Shown here: in pieces, positions 11,043 to 22,400 of the stretch | Layout of the letters: every line of letters begins with the position of its first letter | Numbering within the stretch: the first letter of the stretch is position 1 | Assembly (NCBI GenBank): GCA_964017045.1 | Contig: OZ024807.1 | Location: 7,056,481-7,120,480, forward strand | Source of the DNA: Omphiscola glabra | Taxonomy: Eukaryota > Mollusca > Gastropoda > Lymnaeidae | Direction of reading: 5' to 3' | Length of the DNA stretch: 64,000 bases | Notes under the pieces: generated by a model | Database searches by the model: none | Told to the model about the DNA's origin: nothing | What the model saw: only the letters and a program-made list of their open reading frames with translations | Position numbers and translations under genes: made by a program

Positions 11043-11598
11043 AAAGTTTGAAAACGACCGATAACTGTTTTTACGCTTAATTCTTGTGATTTATATGTTA
11101 AACAGTTTATACAAATACATTGACATAAAGGATATAAACATATACAAATCCTTAAATTATACATCCTTCAAAATAATACAAATAAAAAATATTTTTTTGT
11201 CCATTGAAAGCGTAATCATTAGCCCCTTCCATTTTTTAAACTTGTAAAATAAATTTAAAAACCCAACTTCAATAATAATAAATAGCAATTAAATGTTATG
11301 GATTTCGTAAGTTTTTTTCCCCCTCTTTCTTAGCAAACAAATTTTTCAAGACAAATTAAAAAATTTATAAAAATTTAAAAAAAAATAAATGCTACAAAAT
11401 TGGAATTTTAAAAAATAATTATATAATTTAAAATAAGCGTGTTTTTGTTTTTAAACTTGTAGTTAATTTTTGAAAGTTCTGATAGATGTTAACTAGGAAA
11501 TACTGACTAATCAAATAATAAAAAACATTTTTAAAAAACAGGACCTAAAGAAAACTCAGTGATAAAGTGTGGGAGAACCCCTTTTAATGACACAATTT
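11043..11598. other. AT-rich stretch, nothing recognised
   Basis: A- and T-rich homopolymers only; no gene, RNA or element seen. Confidence 0.4.
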
Positions 11599-11599
11599 G

Positions 11600-11945
11600 A
11601 TGATTCAGGAATGTTTATTTTTGTTTGGATGCTTCAAGCGGTGTATCGCCAAATTCGTAACAAAGGGTTCGCAGTTAGTATGACCCCCTTATGCCAAATC
11701 GATCACCGCCACAGTCAGTCAAATTACGATTAGGTGATTATTATTTTGAACTAACGGTTCGCACGAACCTGACCAAACCGGCTCCAGACCACCGCTGGAT
11801 GCTTCGATTGGTAAAGAAGCATGTTTATACCACTAATACATGTTGACATGAAATCATGCTTCATTTATCTTCCCCTGGTAATCATCTCTGCAAGACTCTA
11901 TTATACGCCAGTCATTGCCTAAGAATATTCACAAATGACACTCTA
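11600..11945 (+). repeat. Dispersed repeat, copy 1 (partner at 63605)
   Basis: Shares tttgtttggat, accactaataca, tgacatgaaatcatgc-like, tttatcttcccctggt-like and atctctgcaagactc-like blocks with 63605-63775 in the same order. This copy is interrupted by a 161-bp element. Both copies lie next to a minisatellite array. Confidence 0.7.
11636..11796. mobile_element. 161-bp element with 9-bp target duplication
   Basis: Bounded by ggatgcttc at 11627-11635 and 11797-11805. Short inverted ends agcggtg and caccgct. The related repeat at 63605 lacks it, an empty-site comparison that supports insertion. A 9-bp duplication is typical of Mutator-like elements, but the ends are too short to classify. Confidence 0.65.
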
Positions 11946-11954
11946 TTTTTCTAT

Positions 11955-12245
11955 CGATAGTTAGAGTAGGACTAACAATGTCGTGAAATAGTTAGAGTAG
12001 GACTTTTTATGTTGTGCTATAGTTAGAGTAGGACACATTATGTCGGGCGGTAGTTAGAGTAGGACTTTTTATGTTGTGCTATAGTTAGAGTAGGACAAAC
12101 CACGTCGTGCGATAGTTAGAGTAGGACTTACCCTGTCGTGCAATAGTTAGAGTAGGACTTGCCATGTCGTGCGATAGTTAGAGTAGGACTAACCATGTGG
12201 TGCAATATTTAGAGTAGGAATAACCATGTCGTGCGATAGTTAGTA
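11955..12245 (+). repeat. ~30-bp minisatellite, ~10 copies
   Basis: Units of gatagttagagtaggactaa followed by ccatgtcgtgc, with variants in the second half. Confidence 0.92.
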
Positions 12246-12475
12246 CCCCCTAAGTACCACCACCATCACGCATTTTTGGCCCCACCCTCATCTGTATTAG
12301 TGTCACAATCACAATACGAAATGCATCTCATGAACATCCGAACATACTTGGAACTCATATCATATTAAGGTAAATTCCAAGAATTAGTTCAGCGATGTCT
12401 CACACGGCCGCCATCTTGGTAGCCGCGACCCGTAAAATTAAGAATAAAACGTTAAAAAACAATGACAAAATGTCC

Positions 12476-12590
12476 GAAACATATCCCTAAACCTAACCTG
12501 AACCCTAAATCTATCCCTAAACCTAACCTGAACCCTAAATCTATCCCTAAACCTCTAAAAAATATACCCCTAAACCTAACCTGAAATCCT
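12476..12590 (+). repeat. Telomere-like CCTAAAC/CCTAACC repeat
   Basis: About three 30-bp units of ccctaaacctaacctgaacc followed by ctaaatctat. It contains CCCTAA-like hexamers but is not a perfect telomeric array. Confidence 0.7.
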
Positions 12591-13014
12591 AAACAATTAC
12601 GCTAGGCACTAATAGTGTGAAATAGCCTCATATTAATCTTATTACTTCAATGACTAGCTTCTTGATAATCGTCTTTACGTCTTAAGTGTAATAATGCATC
12701 AACACACTATAGACTGTTCGAACTTCTCCAAACAAACGACATGAATCGTGTCCCATCTTTGTTACACGCCTTCCACTGTTTCACTCCTTGCTGTCATTCT
12801 GATTGGTCAGCTTTCTCAAGCCCCAAAACTCTGCACATTATATACGTAATTACTACCATTTTACTTGTCTCCCATATATTCACATCTGTGACTTAATATT
12901 TTAATGTACAAACCCCTTTTGCCGCGCAATATATATTTTCTTATTTAATTTTTTTTATACAATTTTTTGAACTTAAATTTATTACCAAATTACAGCCTGG
13001 GACTTAATCGGGTT

Positions 13015-13975
13015 TGGAAAAATTGATTTAAAGCGTAAAGGGTCGTACATTAATTACGTCAACAATTTCAACGCAATATTTACACCCTCCCTCCCCCCTT
13101 GTCAACAATTGTCAAATATTCCACGACCCCCCCCCCATTTAATTATGTCAACATTTTATAACCCCCCCCCCCCAAAAACAAAAAATGAATTATAATATAA
13201 ATAAATTTATAAATACGTTTACTTTGTGCTGTCTTTTTAATCACACAAAATTGTAGGAAAAACATTTTATAACATCTTTAGCTTGTTAATCAACAAGTTA
13301 GAAAGTTTGCACACTTAAATTTTATAATGCAGAATGAATTAAAAGGGTGTTAAAGACTAAGAATAAATATCATTGTTTGTGGAAGTGTAAATGTGATTAT
13401 TGTCAATATAGCCGACTGTCTCTCTCTGTCTCTGAGTTGGTGAGAAAAAGTTGACATAAGCTCTCACTTTCTCTGAGTTGGTGAGCAATAGTTGACATAA
13501 GCTCTCTTTGTCTCTGAGTTGGTATAGTTGTTATTGAACACCAATGACTTGGTTTTTTTTTTTTTTTATTTGAACACCGTGTTCAATGATGTGTTTATCA
13601 TTCTAGGGAGCGGATACAGAAAAAAATGACAGTTGAAGAGATGCCAACTTTTGACTTCTCTTGCACTAACAAAGTGTGCTAACCTTCTGACCAGCCATCT
13701 GCAGTGCACAGATAGACATACATTAAATAAATATTATATTGTTAAAAGCCTAAACTTATATGACTATTTGCATTCATTAAATTGTTTAAAATAATGTAAG
13801 AACCAGTCAATTTTTAAGATTAAAATTTTAATAGAAAAAATATAATTATTGACGTCAACTAATCTAACCTTCCCTCTCCCTTGTCAACAACTGTCAAACC
13901 TTTCCAAACCCCCTACCCCCCCCCCTATTTTGTTGACGCCCCCTAAGTCCTTAATCAGCAGTTTCGTATCTTAAT
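13015..13975. repeat. Poly-C and TCTCTG-rich repeats
   Basis: Two related blocks (13060-13180 and 13850-13950) contain gtcaacaattgtcaaa-like sequence with long C runs. Between them, 13417-13525 holds about three ~48-bp units of ctctgagttggtgagaaaaa followed by gttgacataagctct. Confidence 0.6.
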
Positions 13976-15000
13976 TATTTTTCAACGCTAAGAACCAACT
14001 TTTTTACTTTTAAAATTTAACAAATTTCATAAACTTCTGGGATGAAAATTTACAAGCTATTAAATGGAAAAGATAAAAGCTTAAATTTCGTTATAGCTTC
14101 CAATTTAAAAAAAAAAAAAAAAAAGAACAGTGGAAAAACCAGACATGTCACATTTTGAAGATTTTGAGAAAAGTGGATTTTAAAGTTTGAAAGTGTCCAA
14201 TATTTTCACCTGTAAAGATAAAATTCTTTAATTTTGTTTGTATTTAGTGATACCATTTTACTTTCAAAATATATCAGTTACAATGTATTTTGTGGCTATT
14301 TACTACATTTTTACTGGTTTTTACCGGTTTTTACCGGGCTGACCAAACATTGTGACTTGTCTGCTTTTCCCAATGAAAATGGAAATTTTCTAATTAAACT
14401 ATCTTTTATGGCTTTTAAAAGGCCAACACTTGTCTACTTCATCACTAAGTCAAATTAAGTGACATCTTTTAACAGTAAAACCAGTTGTGGCTGAAAGAAA
14501 ACTAAATTTTGATATAAAAAAAAATAATTTAAAAAATCAATAAAAAAAAAAAAAAAAATCTTAAGCCAAGCAGTGTTCACCAATATCTTGTACTGTTGGT
14601 GTAATGAACCAATGATACTGTAATAAATTATATCAAATTTATACTTTCTTAATGTCATTATCATTCAGCGTGTTATAAATTAAATGTAACAGATTACCCT
14701 GAGCTGGTATTTAAATTGATGAAAATGGAATAGGCTTACTTTGTCTTTATACTTTATGCTATTTTACACACTCTAGCACTAGCATCAGTCATCGCTCAGT
14801 TGACTGCAAGTGTAGGAATTTTCATTAAAATGAGATAAAGAGATTATGATGAGTTTTTGTAAAAGAAAGTGGAAATTATCGCAAAGAACCTATCATTATT
14901 ATCCCGATAACATCGAGTCATATATTCTAGTATATAAAAATGAGCTAGGCTGACCATACAACGCTTTAAAAAAAACGAATCGATTCAAATACCTTCAAAA
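13976..15000. other. AT-rich stretch, nothing recognised
   Basis: Poly-A tracts at 14107-14123 and 14544-14558; short open frames without domains. Confidence 0.4.
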
Positions 15001-15004
15001 TATT

Positions 15005-15262
15005 AAAAACAACAATCATCATCATGTCCCTTAGTCCTTGGACCGTTGGGGCGCCACAGATGACATGAAAACTGTCCTTCTCCATTCCTCTCTGTCTTCT
15101 GCATTACACATAGCATCGACTAGTTTTAATCCCGTCCACTCTTTGATGTTATCTTCCCATCTTTTACTATGTCTTCATCTTCTTCTCCCTCCACTAGTTG
15201 TGCCCTGCATGATTTCTTTGGCGAGCCATTGTTTTCTTGTCGCGTGGCCCTACCACTAAAGT
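15005..15262 (-). mobile_element. LINE 3' coding tail, decayed
   Basis: The minus strand translates to fragments such as KRWEDNIKEWTGL, AEDREEWRR and APQRSKD. This is the Arg-rich, Trp-containing C-terminus common downstream of reverse transcriptase in molluscan LINE ORF2 proteins. The rest of the element is missing. Confidence 0.7.
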
Positions 15263-15359
15263 TTGCGCTTTCTTTTTACAGACACCAATAGGCATGTTCT
15301 AATATTTTTAGGAAATCAAATAAATTTAAATATGACGACAAAAAAGAACAGTAAACGGT

Positions 15360-17137
15360 CAAGTATGTGCCACTCATCGTGAAGCTTGCCAAGAATTAAA
15401 ACTTCTGGAAAACGATGCTCATTGGGACACTTCGCTTTCTGATGCATCGAATATTGCTCAACCACAGCAAATACGCACTTTGTTTGTAATCATATTGACA
15501 ACATGCTTCCCATCCAATCCAAAAGATCTTTGGGATAAGTACAAAGACTACATGAGTGAAGACATTCTACACCGTTAGCGTGCAACGAATCAAAATCCGG
15601 AGACTCAATTTACACCAAACGTGTATAATGAGGCATTGATTTCGATTGAAGACAAGTGTTTGGCAATCGCTAACAAAGCACTGGTAGAGTTTGGAATGAC
15701 TTCTCCGAATCGATCTGCAAACAACCTTTTCCATCGAGATTTGCATCGAGAAACACACTTTGATATCGACTAATTGGGTACATTTGTTCAAATTAATCTT
15801 CCGAAATTGGTTCCAGAGCAACGCATGGTGTATGATATAATTATGAATGCAATTGCAAGTCAAAGCGGTGGATTATATTTCCTAGATGCTCCCTGAGGCA
15901 CAGGCAAAACTTTCCTAATTTCACTTATTTTGGCAACCATACGATCTCGAAAGAATGTAGCACTGGCAATCGTATCATCTGGAATTGCAGCAACTCTTTT
16001 GGATGGTGGACGAACAGCGGCTTCAGCACGGAAATTGACATTGAATATGCAAATAGCCGAGACAACAAAATGCAATATAAATAAACATTCTGAAATGGGT
16101 AAAGTACTTAAATCATGTCAACTCATTATATGGGACGAATGTACTATGGCGCACAAAAAAGCATTGGAAGCACTTCATCGTACACTTAAAGATGTGAAAG
16201 GAAATGAACAGCTCTTTGGTGGCGCACTTAATTTATTATCTGGTGATTTTCGACAAACTCTACCAGTTATAGCACGTTCAACAGCTGCCGATGAATTAAA
16301 TGCATGTCTCAAATCATCAGTTTTATGGCGACATGTACAGAAATTGACTTTGAAAACCAATATTCATATGCAACTACACAATGATGCATCCGCTGAACGT
16401 TTCGCAAAACAGTTGTTGGACATTGGAAATGGGAAAATGGCAATCGATGAATCCACACAATGTTAAACATTGCCTACAAGTTTCTGTAAATTTACAGCAA
16501 CCATCTTCGAATTGATTCATAGTGTTTTTCCGAATATCGCGCAAAATTACAAAAATCATCAGTGGCTCAGTGCACGTGCTATATTGGCAGCCAAAAACAA
16601 CGATGTCAATGCCATCAACTTAAGCATTCAAAATGAAATCGCAGGCGAAACGACAACGTACAAGTCCATCGATACTGTATTGAATCAAGACGAGTTTGTC
16701 AATTATCCATCGGAATTCTTGAATTCACTTGACTTGCCAGGCATCCCGTCGCACGTTTAAACACTCAAAATTGGCGTGCCTATCATTCGTTTACGAAATA
16801 TAAATCCATCACGACTTTGCAACGGCACCAAGCTTTCAGGGAGAAACATGATAAACAATATCATCGAAGCAACTATTTTAAATGGAAAATTTAAAGGAGA
16901 AGATGTACTGTTGCCACGCATCCCAATGATTTCAACAGACAGGCCATTTGAATTCAAACGTCTGCAGTTTCCGGTGCGACTCGAATTTGACTCGAATTTG
17001 CAATGACCACCAACAAGGCACAGGGACAATCGCTACAAGTTTGTGGCTTGCTGTCACGTCGGAAAACCTTCTGATTTATTCGTGTACAAACCAGACGGAA
17101 AAACAAAAAAACATTGCGTATTTAAAAGTGCTTTAAA
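15360..17137 (+). pseudogene. Helitron PIF1-like helicase, decayed
   Basis: Consecutive plus-strand frames read through several stops and shifts as the C-terminal helicase of a Helitron Rep/Hel protein. Visible pieces in order: an upstream linker (AQPQQIRTLFVIILTTCFPS); Walker A, with a TGA inside the P-loop just before GTGKT; SSGIAATLLDGGRTA; Walker B (LIIWDECTMAHKKA); motif III (LLSGDFRQTLPVIA); IPIIRLRN-like, LLPRIPMI and FEFKRLQFPVRLEF segments; then NKAQGQSLQVCGL and the end VGKPSDLFVYKPDGK after a frameshift and deletion. At least four in-frame stops break it, and the N-terminal Rep domain is absent. The copy is non-functional. DNA rolling-circle transposition is the known role of the family. 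Confidence 0.9.
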
Positions 17138-17159
17138 AAAAACATAATTAAAACGCAAA

Positions 17160-17208
17160 CAGTTTCTTTATTTGAGTGGCATTGCAACGCATGCCGGGTA
17201 CTCGCTAG
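17160..17208 (+). mobile_element. Helitron 3' terminus
   Basis: gagtggcattgcaacgcatg, then ccgggtactcgctag. It ends in CTAG at 17205-17208 followed by T, fitting the Helitron 3' CTRR/T rule. The same end occurs on the minus strand at 55207 and, degraded, at 34680. Confidence 0.8.
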
Positions 17209-17224
17209 TCTAATCATTTTGAAT

Positions 17225-17840
17225 TCTTTGCTATGATGTCTTTGAATTCAAATTATATATCTTTAATATAATCAATATATTTTGCACCTTTCATTTTGTT
17301 ATCACCAGTCAAATTTCAAAACGTTATATGTAGATTGGCAGAAGGTCAAAGACAAGTGGCCTTCCATGTAGTACATACGCACTGAGGGGAGGGGTGATGG
17401 TCGAGTTTAGAGATTTTGCATGCGGTTGCGTATGCAGGAGTCTGTGTGTGTGGGGGTGGGGGGTCACAGGAGTCTGTGTGTGTGGGTGGGGGTCACATGA
17501 GTGTGTGTGTGGGGGGTGGGGGTCACATGAGTCTGTGTGTGGGGGTAAGGGTCACATGAGTCTGTGTGTGGGGGGTGGGGGTCACATGAGTGTGTGTGTG
17601 TGGGGGTGGGGGGTCGGCAGAAAGCCCGTACATTTATTCAAAAATTCTACAACAATCATCCTGCAATTTTGACAGTCCAAACGTAGCAGATTTATATCTC
17701 GAATATAGCGTCATAGTTTTACCATTTTGTTTTTTTTTACAAAGGAGCTCGTTAGATATCTCTCACATAATACTCAGTAGTAGCAATATTGCAGTAATAT
17801 TTCGTCCACCGTATGTTTGTCACAAATGACCTGGGTGGGT
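17225..17840 (+). repeat. Dispersed repeat family, copy 1 (partner at 31725)
   Basis: Shares many blocks with 31725-32240 in the same order: atgtctttgaattcaaa, caaatttcaaaacgttatat-like, ctacaacaatcatcctgcaa-like, ttttgacagtccaaac-like, actcagtagtagcaatatt-like and ttcgtccaccgtatgtt-like. No protein recognised. It follows the Helitron end directly. Confidence 0.75.
17440..17615 (+). repeat. GT-rich ~28-bp minisatellite
   Basis: About six units of gggggtcacatgagtctgtg followed by tgtgggg, inside copy 1 of the dispersed repeat and absent from copy 2. Confidence 0.9.
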
Positions 17841-18605
17841 GTAAAAGACAGAGCTCCATTGTTTGTTAAGATAACTTATAGGATGGACGGGCATTGCTGT
17901 TATTTTACGGAGGGCATTGCCTAATGGGGTGAGGTTAAGGTTAATAGATTCTCGCACCTTTGAGATAGAGGGGATTGTTTCTTTCGATAATATTACGTTT
18001 CGGGCCTTCCAGACTTCGCATGGTAATTTTGGGATTAACGACGAAAAATTCTCATTGACCCGATATTAAGGGACAGGGATGAAAGAAGAGATATCACTCC
18101 AATCATATGGAAAGTATGTGTCATCTTTTGTAGTGTTCATTAAAATTAATTTAGTGTATCGATCCGACGTTATTTATAAGTTATTATTTTCTTTAATTTA
18201 TCGTAAGGAATGATTTAGCTTTTTATTTATTTCGTATAGCACATTATGATTAAAAGGTTCAACAACATACTTACTTGAAAAAAAAATTATCAAACATTAA
18301 AAAAATTTTAAAAATTAAATAATAAAAAACAACTTGGCTGAAAAAATATATTTATTTGGAAAGTTTCAAATATTTTTTTTTGTTTCAACAACAATGGTTT
18401 ACGATAAAACAAATATGAATAGATCTTTGTTTATTCTACACCAAAAGAAATACACAAGGTTTCTTCAACTTATAATGCACATATAAAAACAGAAACGCGA
18501 AGAACTCAATAGAAAAAAAAATCAATATTTACTTAGAAAATCGAATGAAAATGTTTAATTATTTCATTTAAAATCCACTAAAATAAATACAAAAATATCG
18601 ATCAC
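17841..18605. other. Intergenic region downstream of lectin gene A
   Basis: AT-rich; no gene or complete element recognised. Confidence 0.4.
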
Positions 18606-18609
18606 ACGG

Positions 18610-18615
18610 TTTATT
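18610..18615 (-). terminator. Candidate poly(A) signal of lectin gene A
   Basis: AATAAA on the minus strand about 145 bp after the stop codon. Position is plausible but not tested by a transcript end. Confidence 0.4.
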
Positions 18616-18757
18616 CTGAAGCACGACCAATATTTCCTATTAAAAAACAGAGTAAAAATTGTTAGAAACATAAACGACTTGTGTTGAGAAATGTAGACAC
18701 ATTTGAGTGCAGTATAGCATACCATTGAAGAGATATCAAAAGACTATCCACATAAAT

Positions 18758-19407
18758 TCAAATTACTAGATAAATGAACGCGAAAAAGTGAACAATAAAT
18801 AGAACATTGAAATGGATGCCATTAGCGCCATTTTCCTTCGAAGTAGTTATCGGTGTTGTGGAAGCCTGTGGGGTAGATCTCGCTACAGTTGTGCCGGTTG
18901 TGGAAGCTGCAGTGTTGGTGGAAGCACTAGTGTCGGTTGTGGAAGCTGCAGTGTTGGTGGTAGCCCTAGTGGCGGTTGTGGAAGCTGCAGTGTTGGTGGA
19001 AGCACTAGTGTCGGTTGTGGATGCTGCATTGTTGATGGTAGCTCTAGTGTCGGTTGTGGATGCTGCAGTGTTGGTTGTAGCACTAGTGTCGGTTGTGGCA
19101 GCTGCTGTGTTGGTGGTAGCACTAGTGTCGGTTGTGGATGCTGCATTGTTGGTGGTAGCACTAGTGTCGGTTGTGGATGCTGCAGTGTTGGTGGTAGCTC
19201 TAGTGTCGGTTGTGGATGCTGCATTGTTGGTGGTAGCACTAGTGTCGGTTGTGGATGCTGCATTGTTGGTGGTAGCTCTAGTGTCGGTTGTGGATGCTGC
19301 ATTGTTGGTGGTAGCACTAGTGTCGGTTGTACATTCTGCAGTGTTGGTGGTAGCAAGATCGTTTGTTGTGCATGCCGAGGTCACTGGATCTGGAGTTGTG
19401 GTCAGAT
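18758..19407 (-). CDS. Lectin A exon 5: mucin-like VNTR stalk and C-terminal hydrophobic tail
   Basis: Acceptor TTACAG, 650 bp, stop TGA at 18758-18760. Begins LTTTPDPVTSACTTND, then 13-residue units such as ASTTDTSATTNNA, then TTPITTSKENGANG and a ~16-residue hydrophobic end. Dense Thr/Ser predicts heavy O-glycosylation. The array's 39-bp period keeps other frames open on both strands; these are shadows. Confidence 0.88.
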
Positions 19408-22400
19408 CTGTAAATGATTTCAAAAGAAGTTTTTATGTTCATTTGATTTGGGATTATGCTGAAAAAAGTACATTTCTTTTTTTCTATCTTTAACTTTCCT
19501 GCGTGAAACAACTATTCCATTTTATTTTAACTTCCCCCACTTCCAGTCAAACGTTAGTTAGACCTTTATATTTATTATATTTTAAATATTCTTGTTCAGT
19601 CGTTTCTCTCATCTACTCCTCAACGTTTCAAATTAACCAACGCTATTTGACAAAATCTTTTTTTTAAATCCTCACATAGAAATAGTTTTTAAATAACAAT
19701 CTAGATTTTTTTTTTGTTATAAGACATTAAGTGTCATACACCTTTTAACAAAACCAACAATCTTTTAAAAACGAGGCACTTTTAACTGATCAGAGATATG
19801 TACGTTATTCTGAGCTTGTCTTTGTTTATTGTTAGCATTGGATTTATTGCTTCTCCACGTCCATTAATGCTAGCAACAAATAACGTTTCATATTATAGAA
19901 TAGCTTTATTCCCAATGTGATATCTTTAAGGCTGATTTCTTTATTTTAAACTGTTTCGTAAGGCTAATAATTTGTGAGATGATAACATAAGTTGGATAAA
20001 TTCGTTTGATAATAATAGCAATTGTAAACATATTATAGAAACAATCCTGCAAGTGGTTTTATGTAAGCGTCGAGATGTATTTGTTTCATTCTTTCCTCAA
20101 CGTTGACAATTTAACCATCAAACACACGTAACAATGTATTTAAATCAAGTACCTTTCTCCATACAAAGAAAATAATAGAATTGGTTACAGAGATCATCCC
20201 ATATCTCAGATTTGTATACATCGGCACAGTTTTCGCCCGTGCCATTGTATGGTTGACCCCTGGCCCAAAGCCCGTACAACTCTGTGGCAACACTACCGTC
20301 GACTTCCCAAACCCAGGTTCCTTCTGTTCTAATATCGTTGGCACCGATCCACACGGAATCATCTGTAATTTCAATACATACAAGAAATTGTGAGTTGGTA
20401 TGGAATTCGGAATAATAATAATATGGTGTAATATAAAACTGAAAATATGTTCTTAAATCAGCACATCCGACGACGCAGGAACAAAAGCTGATAGAAGTTA
20501 TGATGGATTGCTTGGATAAGTCTAACAAAACTTATTATGCCAATATCGTATTGCCTACTTCAACTAAACATTATAGGTATGCAATAGAAGAAATAAAAGG
20601 GGCAGATTCAACGAAACATATTATGTATGCAATAGAAGAAATAAAAGGGGCAGATTCAACTAAACATTATAGGTATGCAATAGAAGAAATAAAAGGGACA
20701 GATTCAACTAAACATTATGGGTATGCAATAGAAGAAATAAAAGGGACAGATTCAACTAAACATTATAGGTATGCAATAGAAGAAATAAAAGGGGCAGATT
20801 CAACTAAACATTATAGGTATGCAATAGAAGAAATAAAAGGGACAGATTCAACGAAACATTATAGGTATGCAATAGAAGAAATAAAAGGGACAGATTCAAC
20901 TAAACATTATAGGTATGCAATAGAAGAAATAAAAGGGACAGATTCAACGAAACATTATAGGTATGCAATAGAAGAAATAAAAGGGACAGATTCAACGAAA
21001 CATTATAGGTATGCAATAGAAGAAATAAAAGGGGCAGATTCAACTAAACATTATAGGTATGCAATAGAAGAAATAAAAGGGACAGATTCAACGAAACATT
21101 ATAGGTATGCAATAGAAGAAATAAAAGGGGCAGATTCAACGAAACATTATAGGTATGCAATAGAAGAAATAAAAGGGGCAGATTCAACGAAACATTATAG
21201 GTATGCAATAGAAGAAATAAAAGGGGCAGATTCAACTAAACATTATAGGTATGCAATAGAAGAAATAAAAGGGACAGATTCAACGAAACATTATAGGTAT
21301 GCAATAGAAGAAATAAAAGGGGCAGATTCAACTAAACATTATAGGTATGCAATAGAAGAAATAAAAGGGACAGATTCAACTAAACATTATAGGTATGCAA
21401 TAGAAGAAATAAAAGGGACAGATTCAACTAAACATTATAGGTATGCAATAGAAGAAATAAAAGGGACAGATTCAACGAAACATTATAGGTATGCAATAGA
21501 AGAAATAAAAGGGGCAGCGTGTGCTTTATTATTTTTTGAACCAATTTTTTTTTTTTTTAACTTTCTTAAACATCCGACTTTTGTCGCAGTGGTAGCGTAA
21601 ACATTTTTGCCGACTAATTTACAATTTTTGTTAATGTTGACTAAGATCACGTTAAATAGTAAAGCTTTACAAATCTGCTGTAAATTTATGTTTGTGAAGA
21701 TTTTGTCAAAAAACTTTTGTTAATTTGAAACTTTTAAGAGTAGATAAGAGAAACGACTGAAAATTATTATTTAAAATATAATAAATATACAGTTTTAAAT
21801 AAGGTTTAGCTGGAAATGGAAGAAGTTGGAATAAAATTGAAGTTATTTCACGAACGAAAACGGCGATTTTTAAAGTCATTTGTTTGCAAACATTGGCTTT
21901 AAGGAAAATAAAAAGTGTGATTTCGACTAATAATGAAATCATTTTCGGTAGATTAGTAAATCAGCAAATATATTATTGATGTTTCGTTAGACTGTTGTGG
22001 CGAAAAAACTGGACATCCATTTCAGTGGTTAGCTGTGTCAAAGACACCTTAAATGACAAAACCGGTGGTGCATCTTCTGTGTCAAAGACAACCTTAAATA
22101 ACAACATCATGAACACTCAGTAGGTCTCACACCTTGTGGCAGATCATCAAATTTACCTCACCTAAATGACTCCCTTGTAGAAGCAGACATAAGACTAACG
22201 TGTCTCCGTGTGCTTACCCTTAGGCAATGTCGTTATCCCGAGTAATTGCGTCCTGGACTTCACCTTGGCCAGAACTCCCCCAATCGATTGACATGCACTC
22301 TGAAGTGGATATAACTTATATTGTAATGATTCATTCGCATTTTAATTAAATAACCTTAAAATTTGCAGGCGTCTTACTCAAGAAGATTCCCCCTCCCCGG

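Noticed and set aside
10505..12245. CRISPR-like spaced repeats
   Set aside because: Units are contiguous with no unique spacers, and the genome is eukaryotic.
18807..19493. Plus-strand frames of 228 and 201 codons across the stalk exon
   Set aside because: Shadows of the 39-bp VNTR; the minus-strand frame joins the CTLD exons in phase and ends in a plausible tail.
20500..21600. 366-codon plus-strand frame of KHYRYAIEEIKG repeats as a gene
   Set aside because: It is a 48-bp minisatellite inside an intron of the opposite-strand lectin gene; no splice, domain or non-repeat coding support.
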